A stretch of DNA of 64,000 nucleotides. Source: Brevibacillus brevis. GTDB taxonomy: Bacteria; Bacillota; Bacilli; Brevibacillales; Brevibacillaceae. Positions 16,548-24,872 of the stretch are shown here, in pieces (the stretch's first letter is position 1; each line of letters begins with the position of its first letter). Below the pieces are notes generated by a model that did no database searches, was not told where the DNA came from, and saw only the letters and a program-made list of their open reading frames with translations. Both the position numbers and the translations under genes were made by a program. The stretch spans positions 2,760,501 through 2,824,500 of the forward strand of contig NZ_CP041767.1 of NCBI RefSeq assembly GCF_022026395.1, read 5' to 3'.

Positions 16548-17486
16548 TTACATTTTGAAAGCTTTCCGTAATTGCGCCGACATCTCATCCAATGATTCTT
16601 GCGCTTGCTTGATCGTAGTATGGAATCCGATAAAGGAATGGATCAAGCCTTGTTCATTCCGATAGACGACCTCGACACCGCTATCGCGTAGCTTGTCTGC
16701 ATACGTTTTTCCGCCATCTCGCAAAGGATCGTATTCGGCTGTAATCACCATGGCGGGGGGCAGACCAGTGAGATCGGCTCCGTTGATCGGATCAAGATAT
16801 GGATTTTGGAGATCGGCAGGCGGCAGATAATGAGAGAGGAACCAATTCAGCAATTCCACATCCATCAAATAGCCACTCGCATTTTCCTGCATGGATGGAT
16901 AGGGAGCAGTGTCCACTATTCCTACGGCTGGATAGATTAATAATTGAAATACGATAGGAGGGCCCTGCCGTTCTTTAGCCATGAGACTCACGACTGTGGC
17001 AAAATTACCTCCGGCGCTATCTCCCCCTACCGCTATCCGCGACGGATCAATGCCAAACTGATCGGCATGGTCTGAAATAAATAGGAGAGAATCATAGGCA
17101 TCTTCCAACCCTGCCGGAAAAGGATGTTCAGGAGCGAGCCGATAATCGATAGAAATGACGACGCATTTTGCGTTATTTGCGAAGTTGCGACATACCGAGT
17201 CTACCGTTTCGAGATTGCCGATCACAAATCCGCCTCCATGATAGTACACGAGGGCAGGAAAGGGGGCGTGACCTTCTGGTGTGTATATGCGGATCGGAAT
17301 GGAACGACCTTCCAAGGGAAGCGATAGATTCTCTACCTTTTTTACCTGTTCACGTTCCACGCTTGAATCTCGATTTTGATCAGTCGCCATTCGCATAATC
17401 TGTGGGGTCAATTGGTTAAAATCGACATCATGACGTGAGCGGTTGAAGACGTCTAAAATTTGTTGAATCTGTGGATGAACGGGCAT
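16548..17486 (-). CDS. Alpha/beta hydrolase, hormone-sensitive lipase (HSL) type esterase
   Basis: A 312-residue alpha/beta hydrolase. The oxyanion-hole motif HGGG occurs as YYHGGGFVIGN near residue 80, and the nucleophile elbow GDSAGG as GGDSAGGNFA near residue 155. The acid lies in EYDPLRDGG and the His in LIHSFIGF near the C-terminus. It should hydrolyse short-chain esters. There is no signal peptide. ATG start with AAGGAGG upstream. It is read in the same direction as the GNAT gene downstream and the regulator upstream. Confidence 0.93.
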   Translation of the reverse strand: MPVHPQIQQILDVFNRSRHDVDFNQLTPQIMRMATDQNRDSSVEREQVKKVENLSLPLEGRSIPIRIYTPEGHAPFPALVYYHGGGFVIGNLETVDSVCRNFANNAKCVVISIDYRLAPEHPFPAGLEDAYDSLLFISDHADQFGIDPSRIAVGGDSAGGNFATVVSLMAKERQGPPIVFQLLIYPAVGIVDTAPYPSMQENASGYLMDVELLNWFLSHYLPPADLQNPYLDPINGADLTGLPPAMVITAEYDPLRDGGKTYADKLRDSGVEVVYRNEQGLIHSFIGFHTTIKQAQESLDEMSAQLRKAFKM

Positions 17487-17542
17487 ATGACAACCTCCTT
17501 TTTGGTCGTTGGATATTTTCCGCCTTTCTCATGGAGAAACAA

Positions 17543-18853
17543 TTAAATGGTTTGTGGGGAGGGGAGTATCCGATAAATTTTCCGTGGGCGCCCCCGGTTC
17601 GTTGGCGTCTCTTCCCCAATGAGCTCGATAATGTTGTGCTCTGCCAAGTCACTCAAGATTCTTCGCGCATTGCGAGGGGTCATCCCCATCCATTCCGCGA
17701 TCATCGAAGCGCTGATATATTTTTGCCCAAGCGCTTTTTGGACGGAAATGATTTTGTTAAACGTCGTAATACTGACACCGGCTTTTTTCAGATTTTCGCT
17801 GATTTCTTTGTCCTGTGTCCAATATTCGTAGCTGATGCTGTTCGGCTGACGCAGCGGTCCTTCAATCGAACCGTCATGGTCAACGAGGATCACGGCATCC
17901 TTATGGTTTTTGGCCTGACCGAGTGCAAGCTGAGCATTGCGCTCTGCAGACAATGCTGTGACACCAAAGCCGATTCCCATATTTGCGTGCGAATGGGTGA
18001 GCAGCTTGATTTTTTCCAAAAGGAGCGTGGGGTGAAAATCCGGATTGTCTTCATACGATCCGCGGGTGGAAAAAATAATGAACTTGGAATTGCCGACCGC
18101 GACGAAGCTACCGGAAATCGACTCTGTGTAATCGAGGACGAGCTCTTGGAGCTTCAAGTCGAGGCGGCGCAGCTCGTACGCGTTGGCAGGTTCATTTACG
18201 AGCTTTTCCATGTCGGATACCTCAATCAATTGAACAGCAATTTGGGAGCGCTTGAAGTGGAGCGTTTCTCCCTCTTGCAGAATTCGCTTGAAAATCTCTC
18301 GGAATATGAAGCGTGTGAAGCCCATTCGATACACTTTGATTCCTAGTCGCTTTAATTCTTCGGTGACAAAAAGCGTTCCCGTGACACAAGCGTCTACCTT
18401 GCCTTCCTGGATAAGGCGGGTGTGATAGGCTACCAATTCAGATCTCTTTCTGAATTCTTTATATGGCTTTAGGTATGGATTCTCACAGTGCAGGCCCAAT
18501 TCCTCTAAAGTCTCACGAAAATGAGCTTCCGAAATGGTATCAAAGCTCACACGATCCAAAGACAAACCATCGCGGTAGACCAATTCGAGCAATACTTTGG
18601 TCAGGACACTTGAATTGACTTGGGGATAAAAGGCTTTTTTCTTGCCAATATGCGCTTTTGCCATCGAGTAGGGAGCGACTCCAGAGAAGAACCAGATGTC
18701 TGTTTCCATATCATTTTCGGCTACATAGGCTGGTACTTGTTCCACTCCTTGATAAATAAAGGAGGTGAGCAGGATCTGATCGGAAAACTCACGTCCGACA
18801 GCTACCATTGCATCTACTGAATCTTTTGGACCGACTATGCCAACTTTTATCAT
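17543..18853 (-). CDS. Putative transcriptional regulator of the adjacent peptide transport operon
   Basis: A 436-residue protein without membrane segments. The N-terminal half (MIKVGIVGP start) resembles a sensory or receiver-like module. The region around 290-340 (GIGFG...ERNAQLAL) resembles the degenerate GGDEF-like domain of CdaR/PucR-type regulators. The C-terminus carries a winged helix (YISASMIAEWMGMTPRNARRIL) ending in a basic RGRPRKIY tail. ATG 18853 is preceded by GGAGGA; the longer in-frame start at 18928 is not. It is divergent from the dpp-type operon with 397 bases between. Ligand and family name are unknown to me; a peptide or amino-acid sensor is inferred from context. Confidence 0.7.
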   Translation of the reverse strand: MIKVGIVGPKDSVDAMVAVGREFSDQILLTSFIYQGVEQVPAYVAENDMETDIWFFSGVAPYSMAKAHIGKKKAFYPQVNSSVLTKVLLELVYRDGLSLDRVSFDTISEAHFRETLEELGLHCENPYLKPYKEFRKRSELVAYHTRLIQEGKVDACVTGTLFVTEELKRLGIKVYRMGFTRFIFREIFKRILQEGETLHFKRSQIAVQLIEVSDMEKLVNEPANAYELRRLDLKLQELVLDYTESISGSFVAVGNSKFIIFSTRGSYEDNPDFHPTLLLEKIKLLTHSHANMGIGFGVTALSAERNAQLALGQAKNHKDAVILVDHDGSIEGPLRQPNSISYEYWTQDKEISENLKKAGVSITTFNKIISVQKALGQKYISASMIAEWMGMTPRNARRILSDLAEHNIIELIGEETPTNRGRPRKIYRILPSPQTI

Positions 18854-19013
18854 CAAAATGTCCTCCAAAAAAGTTAAACTACGGGATAAACAATTCGTCA
18901 GGAAGGAGATCCATCCTTTTTTCGGCATTCTAGTATGCCAGTCTTTCTTATATAGATTAAATATAACCCATCAGATGGGCATGCGAGATGTAGCGAACAC
19001 GAAATTTTAAATA

Positions 19014-19040
19014 GGGATGTTTTAGGGAAAATTTCCGTAT
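19014..19040. promoter_or_regulatory. Putative operator, copy 1 (GGGATGTTTTAGG... element)
   Basis: This element has the form GGGATGTTTTAGG, then AAAATTTCCGTAT. A near-identical element lies at 19151-19175. The two are in the same orientation on either side of the dpp-type promoter, as expected for two binding sites of one regulator, probably the divergent one. Confidence 0.55.
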
Positions 19041-19111
19041 TAATTGTTTTATATTTGACAACTTTCAGCAAATTCCTTTATAAATCGATGTAAAAAATAA
19101 AAAAATCAGAA

Positions 19112-19140
19112 TTGACATTAAATAATCACGGCACTATATT
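19112..19140 (+). promoter_or_regulatory. Sigma-A promoter of the peptide transport/peptidase operon
   Basis: Consensus TTGACA (19112-19117), a 17-base spacer, then TATATT (19135-19140). Transcription would begin near 19147, just before operator copy 2 and about 105 bases before the first start codon. Confidence 0.75.
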
Positions 19141-19150
19141 GTTGAATTAA

Positions 19151-19175
19151 GGAATGTTTTAGGTCAATTTCCGTT
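19151..19175. promoter_or_regulatory. Putative operator, copy 2
   Basis: GGAATGTTTTAGG, two bases, then AATTTCCGTT: a direct repeat of 19014-19040. It lies a few bases after the predicted transcription start, where a bound protein would block initiation or elongation. Confidence 0.55.
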
Positions 19176-19250
19176 AAAGGTTTTTCAAAAGGAGGGTGCG
19201 TTTAATTTTCTTAATCTTTTTGCAAGTCTGGACTAGGGGGCTCTTATAAG

Positions 19251-20183
19251 ATGTCACGTTATTTACTTAAAAGAATTCTGATGATGGTACTCACCTTGTG
19301 GATTATTGTAACGTTGACCTTTAGCCTGATGCATATGATCCCTGGTGATCCATTCGCGTCGGAGTCAGATCAGTTGCCCGAGCAAATTTTGATGAATCTG
19401 CGTGCCAAATACAATTTGGATGAACCGCTGCCGATGCAGTATTTGCTTTATCTAAAAAGTTTGGTCATGCTCGATTTAGGACCTTCTATTAAGTCGGAGA
19501 CACGTGGTGTCAATGATATGATCAAAGATGGCTTCGGAGCATCTGCAATGATCGGTTTGCAGGCGATAGCGGTTGCCCTTTTTTTCGGACTTTTATTCGG
19601 AACAATTGCGGCATTAAACCGAAATACCTGGATTGATTATGCGGCAATGGTCATGGCGGTATTAGGAATTGCTGTACCCAGCTTTATCATGGCGCCATTG
19701 CTCATTAATTACTTGGCAATCAAATGGCCGTTATTCCCAGTAGCGACGCTTACCAGTTGGAAACATTCGGTTCTGCCTTCACTCGCACTTGCTTTTGGTC
19801 CTTTAGCGATCATTACACGCTATATGCGGACGAGCATGATCGACGTGATGAACCAGAATTACATACGGACCGCTGAGGCAAAAGGAATTCCGACTTTTCT
19901 GATAGTGGTCAAGCATGGAATCCGCAACGCGATTTTGCCGATCGTCACGTTTATGGGACCTCTCATCGCGGGGCTGTTAACCGGAACGTTCGTCGTCGAA
20001 AAGATCTTTGCAGTACCAGGGATCGGCAAATACTTCGTCGATGGCATTTTCAATCGAGATTATCCCGTTATTCTGGGAACAACAGTATTCTACAGTGCCA
20101 TCTTGGTGCTCATTATCTTCTTGATTGATCTGGCCTATATGTTCATCGATCCACGAATCAAACTATCGAGCAGGGGGAGGTAG
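19251..20183 (+). CDS. dppB: Peptide ABC transporter permease, DppB/OppB type
   Basis: A 310-residue integral membrane protein with about six helices. The N-terminus (MSRYLLKRI) and the IPGDPF segment near residue 30 are hallmarks of the DppB/OppB family. The cytoplasmic EAA loop is present (RTAEAKGI, followed by HGIRNAILPIVT). It is the first gene of a five-gene transporter set, three bases before dppC. A G-rich sequence precedes the ATG. The complex imports di- or oligopeptides; nickel or other substrates are also known in the family. Confidence 0.94.
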   Translation: MSRYLLKRILMMVLTLWIIVTLTFSLMHMIPGDPFASESDQLPEQILMNLRAKYNLDEPLPMQYLLYLKSLVMLDLGPSIKSETRGVNDMIKDGFGASAMIGLQAIAVALFFGLLFGTIAALNRNTWIDYAAMVMAVLGIAVPSFIMAPLLINYLAIKWPLFPVATLTSWKHSVLPSLALAFGPLAIITRYMRTSMIDVMNQNYIRTAEAKGIPTFLIVVKHGIRNAILPIVTFMGPLIAGLLTGTFVVEKIFAVPGIGKYFVDGIFNRDYPVILGTTVFYSAILVLIIFLIDLAYMFIDPRIKLSSRGR

Positions 20184-20186
20184 CCA

Positions 20187-21131
20187 ATGGCGGTAGATCA
20201 ATCAGTAAATGAGTTGTTTAGACCTAGAGCTCAAAAAGCAGATGGACAGATCGCCCAGATGCGACCGAGCCTGACTCATTTTCAACAAGTAACGAGAAAG
20301 CTCGTCAGAAATAAGCTGGCCATGGTGGGTTTGACTCTGATTGTTTTATTGATTGCCATGGCGATTATTGGACCACATCTCGTTCCGTACAGTTATTCCG
20401 ACCAGAGCCTTTTAAATGCAAATCAGGAAATTTCGAGCGAGCATTGGTTCGGAACAGATGAGCTGGGGCGCGACATGTTTTCACGTACATGGTACGGAGC
20501 GCAGATTTCACTGATTATCGGAATATCGGCAGCATTAATTGACTTGATCATCGGAGTGACGGTCGGCGGTATTGCCGGATACATGGCTGGTCGAGGCAAA
20601 AAGGGAGACCGGATCGATACCATCATCATGCGGTTAATCGAGGTCTTGTACGGATTGCCATACCTGCTCGTGGTTATCATGCTGATGGTTGTCATGGAGC
20701 CTGGCATTGTTACCATCATCATCGCATTGTCCGCAACCGGTTGGGTAGGAATGGCTCGTCTCGTTCGGGGACAAATCCTGCAATTGAAAAACCAGGAGTT
20801 CATCATGGCTGCGCAAGTGCTGGGTGCCAAATTCCCGCGCATTCTGTTACGCCACCTGATTCCGAATACCATCGGAGTCATCATCGTGAACTTGACGTTT
20901 ACCATTCCGTCGGCGATATTTGCAGAATCTTTCCTCAGCTTTTTAGGACTGGGTGTGCAGGCGCCAATCGCAAGCTGGGGGACGATGACTAACGATGCAC
21001 TCGGCGTCATTTTGACAGGGGATTGGTGGAGACTTTTCTTCCCGGCCTTGATGATTTCATTGACGATGTTTGCCTTCAACGTTTTCGGTGATGGCTTGCA
21101 GGATGCATTGGACCCAAGAATTCGCGAGTAA
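20187..21131 (+). CDS. dppC: Peptide ABC transporter permease, DppC/OppC type
   Basis: A 314-residue partner permease. An N-terminal cytoplasmic extension of about 40 residues precedes the first helix, as usual for DppC. The family segment GTDELGRDMFSR is at about residues 89-100, and the EAA loop is MAAQVLGAKFPRIL. It ends in L-D-P-R-I-R-E, typical of the family. A GGAGG-like site lies in the end of dppB. Confidence 0.95.
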   Translation: MAVDQSVNELFRPRAQKADGQIAQMRPSLTHFQQVTRKLVRNKLAMVGLTLIVLLIAMAIIGPHLVPYSYSDQSLLNANQEISSEHWFGTDELGRDMFSRTWYGAQISLIIGISAALIDLIIGVTVGGIAGYMAGRGKKGDRIDTIIMRLIEVLYGLPYLLVVIMLMVVMEPGIVTIIIALSATGWVGMARLVRGQILQLKNQEFIMAAQVLGAKFPRILLRHLIPNTIGVIIVNLTFTIPSAIFAESFLSFLGLGVQAPIASWGTMTNDALGVILTGDWWRLFFPALMISLTMFAFNVFGDGLQDALDPRIRE

Positions 21132-21159
21132 CCTCGCCACGAAGATAGGAGGATCAGAC

Positions 21160-22179
21160 ATGGCGGATCATTTGCTGCAAGTAGAAAACCTCCGCGTACA
21201 TTTCAAAACGTACGGTGGAGAGGTACAGGCTGTACGGGGAGTTACCTTTCATGTTGATCGTGGCGAGACGCTTGCGGTAGTAGGGGAGAGCGGTTGTGGA
21301 AAGAGTGTAACCGCCCAAGCGATCATGGGCTTGATCCCGAACCCGCCGGGAAGAATCGTGGATGGTCAGATTCGTTTTGACGGAAAAGTCATCACGGGGA
21401 TGAGTAAGAAGGAATTGCTATCGGTTCGTGGAGCTGAGATCGGGATGGTCTTTCAGGACCCGATGACGGCACTGAATCCGACGATGAAGGTCGGCGCCCA
21501 AATCGTCGAGGGATTTGTTCGTACCCAGCAGGTCAGCAAAGAAGAGGCGCGTAAAAAAGCGATGGAGATGCTTCGGTTGGTCGGTATCCCCGATCCGGAA
21601 AAACGAGTGGATCAATACCCGCATGAGTTTTCCGGGGGAATGCGGCAACGTGTCGTCATCGCCATTGCTCTCGCCAATGATCCAAAGCTCGTCATTGCAG
21701 ATGAACCGACGACAGCGTTGGATGTAACGATTCAAGCACAAATCTTGGACTTGCTCCGGGAATTGCAGGAAAAGCAGCAGCTCTCCATCGTGATGATTAC
21801 ACATGACCTGGGTGTCGTTGCCGAAATCGCGCATCGGGCCGTGGTTATGTACGCAGGAATTGTGGTGGAAACGGGCAAGGTAGAGGATATTTTCGCAAAT
21901 CCGAAGCATCCGTACACATGGGGCTTAATGCGCTCTCTGCCGCGGATCGATGGTGTGGAAAAGGAACGCCTGGTACCGATTGAGGGAACGCCGCCAGATT
22001 TATTCCACCCGCCAAAAGGTTGTCCGTTCGCTCCGCGTTGTCAGTTTGCGATGGAAATATGCGAGCAGCAAATGCCGGATGCTTCCACATTCACCGAGGG
22101 TCACGAAGCTGCATGCTGGCTACATGATCCACGCGCACCGAAGCTGGAAGAACTGGTGGCAGCAGGGAGGCAGACGTAG
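21160..22179 (+). CDS. dppD: Peptide ABC transporter ATP-binding protein, DppD/OppD type
   Basis: A 339-residue ABC ATPase. It has Walker A GESGCGKS, signature FSGGMRQR, Walker B LVIADEPTTALDV and the switch His in MITHDLGV. The C-terminal oligopeptide extension has the cysteines found in this family (KGCPFAPRC, then ICEQQ and ACWLH), which bind an Fe-S cluster in some members. I chose ATG 21160 because it follows AGGAGG; the reading frame is open further upstream into dppC. The stop codon directly abuts the dppF start. Confidence 0.95.
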   Translation: MADHLLQVENLRVHFKTYGGEVQAVRGVTFHVDRGETLAVVGESGCGKSVTAQAIMGLIPNPPGRIVDGQIRFDGKVITGMSKKELLSVRGAEIGMVFQDPMTALNPTMKVGAQIVEGFVRTQQVSKEEARKKAMEMLRLVGIPDPEKRVDQYPHEFSGGMRQRVVIAIALANDPKLVIADEPTTALDVTIQAQILDLLRELQEKQQLSIVMITHDLGVVAEIAHRAVVMYAGIVVETGKVEDIFANPKHPYTWGLMRSLPRIDGVEKERLVPIEGTPPDLFHPPKGCPFAPRCQFAMEICEQQMPDASTFTEGHEAACWLHDPRAPKLEELVAAGRQT

Positions 22180-23127
22180 ATGAGCCAAGCGTTGGTTGAA
22201 GTCAAAAATCTAAAAAAGCATTTTGAGATCGGCAATGGGATTACGCTAAAAGCAGTCGACGGCGTGACCTTCACCATTCATCGCGGCGAGACGCTCGGAC
22301 TTGTTGGAGAGAGCGGCTGCGGGAAGTCGACGTTGGGCAGAACGATGATTCGACTCTATGAAAATACAGATGGAGAAGTTTTGTTCAAAGGCAAAAATGC
22401 ACATCGCTTAAAAGGAAAAGAGGCAGAGCAATTCCACCGCGACGTCCAAATGATTTTTCAAGACCCGCAAGCAAGTCTGAATCCGCGCATGACCGTCATG
22501 GACATTATTGCGGAGGGCCTGGATATTCACGGCTTGTCCCGTGGTGCAAGAGCGGATCGCGTCAAAGAATTGCTTGAGCTAGTTGGTCTTTCTAAGGAAC
22601 ATGCGAACCGATTTCCCCATGAATTCAGCGGAGGCCAAAGACAGCGGATCGGGATTGCCCGGGCACTTGCGGTCGAGCCGGAATTTATCATCGCGGATGA
22701 ACCGATTTCGGCGCTTGATGTGTCGATTCAAGCGCAGGTCGTGAATCTATTGGAAGACTTGCAGCAGGACAGGGGACTGACTTACTTGTTTATCGCCCAC
22801 GATCTGTCCATGGTGAAACACATTTCCACTCGAATCGGTGTGATGTACCTCGGCAAAATGGTAGAAATGGCAAACAGCTTCGAGTTGTACGCAAAGCCAC
22901 TTCATCCATATACACAAGCGTTGCTGTCCTCGATTCCGATTCCTGATCCGACAATCAAGCGGGAGCGCATCATTTTGCAGGGCGATTTGCCGAGTCCTGC
23001 CAATGCTCCGAGCGGTTGTGTTTTCCGAACAAGATGCCCTAAGGCCATGGAGCAATGCGCGGCACAGGTTCCTGAATGGCAGGAAGCCGCACCGAACCAT
23101 TGGGTTGCTTGTCATCTCTATCAGTAG
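22180..23127 (+). CDS. dppF: Peptide ABC transporter ATP-binding protein, DppF/OppF type
   Basis: A 315-residue ABC ATPase and partner of DppD. It has Walker A GESGCGKS, signature [15 protein letters not shown], Walker [14 protein letters not shown] and switch His FIAHDLSM. The C-terminal [12 protein letters not shown] cysteine segment of OppF/DppF is present. Its ATG immediately follows the dppD stop with no gap, implying translational coupling and equal production of the two ATPases. Confidence 0.95.
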   Translation: MSQALVEVKNLKKHFEIGNGITLKAVDGVTFTIHRGETLGLVGESGCGKSTLGRTMIRLYENTDGEVLFKGKNAHRLKGKEAEQFHRDVQMIFQDPQASLNPRMTVMDIIAEGLDIHGLSRGARADRVKELLELVGLSKEHANRFPHEFSGGQRQRIGIARALAVEPEFIIADEPISALDVSIQAQVVNLLEDLQQDRGLTYLFIAHDLSMVKHISTRIGVMYLGKMVEMANSFELYAKPLHPYTQALLSSIPIPDPTIKRERIILQGDLPSPANAPSGCVFRTRCPKAMEQCAAQVPEWQEAAPNHWVACHLYQ

Positions 23128-23163
23128 TTCGATTTTCTATCTTAATATATAGGGGGAAACAAC

Positions 23164-24792
23164 GTGAAGAAATTAGCTGCCTTTGCCCTGTCGCTCTCGC
23201 TCGTCATCCCGGCTTTAGCTGGTTGCGGCGGTAGTGGCGAGTCAGCATCGACTGGAGGTACCACTACCCCAGGCGCTGCTGCCAAACAAGAAGTCGTGTT
23301 CAATGCCAAGTCTGAGCCGCCAGACTTGAACCCGCTCACCTCGACGGATACCACGTCCTTCTGGATCATGGATCACTTGGGGGAAGGCTTGTACACCAAG
23401 GATAAGGACGGCAATCCGATCCTGGGACAAGCCAAGGAAGTGAAGCTGTCCGATGACAAGCTGAAGTACACGTTCATTTTGCGCGATGATGTGAAATGGA
23501 CAAACGGCGAGCCAGTGACAGCCGAGGATTTTGCTTTCACGTATATGAAGCATCTTGATCCAGCCACTGCTTCGACTACGGCTTACCTGCTCTATTACAT
23601 TAAAGGAGCAGAAGCATACAACAAGGGCACAGGAAAAGCCGAGGATGTTGGTATCAAGGCCGTGGATGCAAAAACGCTCGAAATCGAGCTGGTCGCACCT
23701 ACATCGTACTTTGACAAAATGCTGGCTACCCGTTACTGGCACCCAATCAACAAGAAGCAGGCAGAAGCCAATCCAAAATGGGCAGCAAATGCGGATACCT
23801 ACATCTCCAACGGTGCTTACAAGCTCGTATCCTGGAAACATGACTCCGAGCTCGTTATTGAAAAGAACGAGCATTATTGGAACAAAGCGGACGTAAAAAT
23901 GGAAAAGATCACCTGGAAAATGGTGAATGACGCCACGACTGCTTATCAGATGTACAAGAGCGGTGAGCTCGACTTCAACAAAGAGATGCCATCTGACATC
24001 CTCGCGCAAGAAAAATCGAGCCCAGACTTTAAATCCGTTCCTTACTACGGTACGTACATGTACATGTTTAACGTAACGAAAGAACCATTTACGAATAAAA
24101 AAGTTCGCAAAGCATTCGCCATGTCACTCGACCGTAAAGCACTGTCCGAAATGGTGAGCCAAGGTGGAGAGACACCAGCTTACTCCATGGTTCCGCGTGG
24201 AGCGATGCAACCAAACGGAAAAGACTTCCGCGAAGAGGGTGGAGACTACTTCAAAGAAGATTACGAAGCAGCGAAGAAGTTGCTGGCGGAAGGTATGCAA
24301 GAAGAAGGCTGGTCCACATTGCCAGAAGTAACACTCATGTACAACACCGATGAAAGCCACAAGAAAATAGCACAAGCGATCCAAGAAATGCTCAAGAAAA
24401 ACTTGGGCGTAGAAGTGAAAATGACAAACCAAGAGTGGAAAGTGTATCTGGACACAACGAAACAAAAGAACTATCAAATGGGCCGTATGGGCTGGGTAGG
24501 TCAAATCAACGACCCTGCGTTTAACCTGGACTACTATTTGGGTGAAAGCCCGAACAACCGTACTGGTTGGGTGAACAAAGAGTATGATCAGTTGAATATG
24601 GCGGCAAAAGTTGAGCAAGACCCGAACAAGCGTATGGAACTGCTTCATCAGGCAGAAGCCGTTTTGATGGATGAAATGCCGTTTATTCCAGTCTACCACT
24701 ACCAGCAAAACTATTTGGTGAAACCGAATCTGGAAGGTCTCACTTTCCCAGTCAACGCGTTCCCAAGCGCTCGCTGGGCAACGAAAAAATAG
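23164..24792 (+). CDS. Peptide-binding lipoprotein (family 5 extracellular solute-binding protein)
   Basis: A 542-residue DppE/OppA-like lipoprotein. The signal peptide ends in ALAGC (Cys about residue 20), followed by a Gly/Ser/Thr-rich tether and the SBP_bac_5 domain, with LTSTDTTSFWI near the ligand site and LRDDVKWTNGEPVTAEDF, a family hallmark. It is the extracellular receptor for the permease complex encoded just upstream. A terminator follows, so the transporter and the peptidase genes downstream may be partly uncoupled. Confidence 0.95.
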   Translation: MKKLAAFALSLSLVIPALAGCGGSGESASTGGTTTPGAAAKQEVVFNAKSEPPDLNPLTSTDTTSFWIMDHLGEGLYTKDKDGNPILGQAKEVKLSDDKLKYTFILRDDVKWTNGEPVTAEDFAFTYMKHLDPATASTTAYLLYYIKGAEAYNKGTGKAEDVGIKAVDAKTLEIELVAPTSYFDKMLATRYWHPINKKQAEANPKWAANADTYISNGAYKLVSWKHDSELVIEKNEHYWNKADVKMEKITWKMVNDATTAYQMYKSGELDFNKEMPSDILAQEKSSPDFKSVPYYGTYMYMFNVTKEPFTNKKVRKAFAMSLDRKALSEMVSQGGETPAYSMVPRGAMQPNGKDFREEGGDYFKEDYEAAKKLLAEGMQEEGWSTLPEVTLMYNTDESHKKIAQAIQEMLKKNLGVEVKMTNQEWKVYLDTTKQKNYQMGRMGWVGQINDPAFNLDYYLGESPNNRTGWVNKEYDQLNMAAKVEQDPNKRMELLHQAEAVLMDEMPFIPVYHYQQNYLVKPNLEGLTFPVNAFPSARWATKK

Positions 24793-24824
24793 AAAAAAAG
24801 AGGAGCTTCTCCTCTTTTTTCTCT
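24793..24824 (+). terminator. Terminator after the peptide-binding protein gene
   Basis: An A-rich left arm ending GAGGAG pairs with CTCCTC and a T-run (24808-24823). It begins immediately after the stop codon. Confidence 0.85.
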
Positions 24825-24872
24825 TTACATACTCCAACGTGCATCTAGCCAAAGAGGAAAGGATGATTTCTC

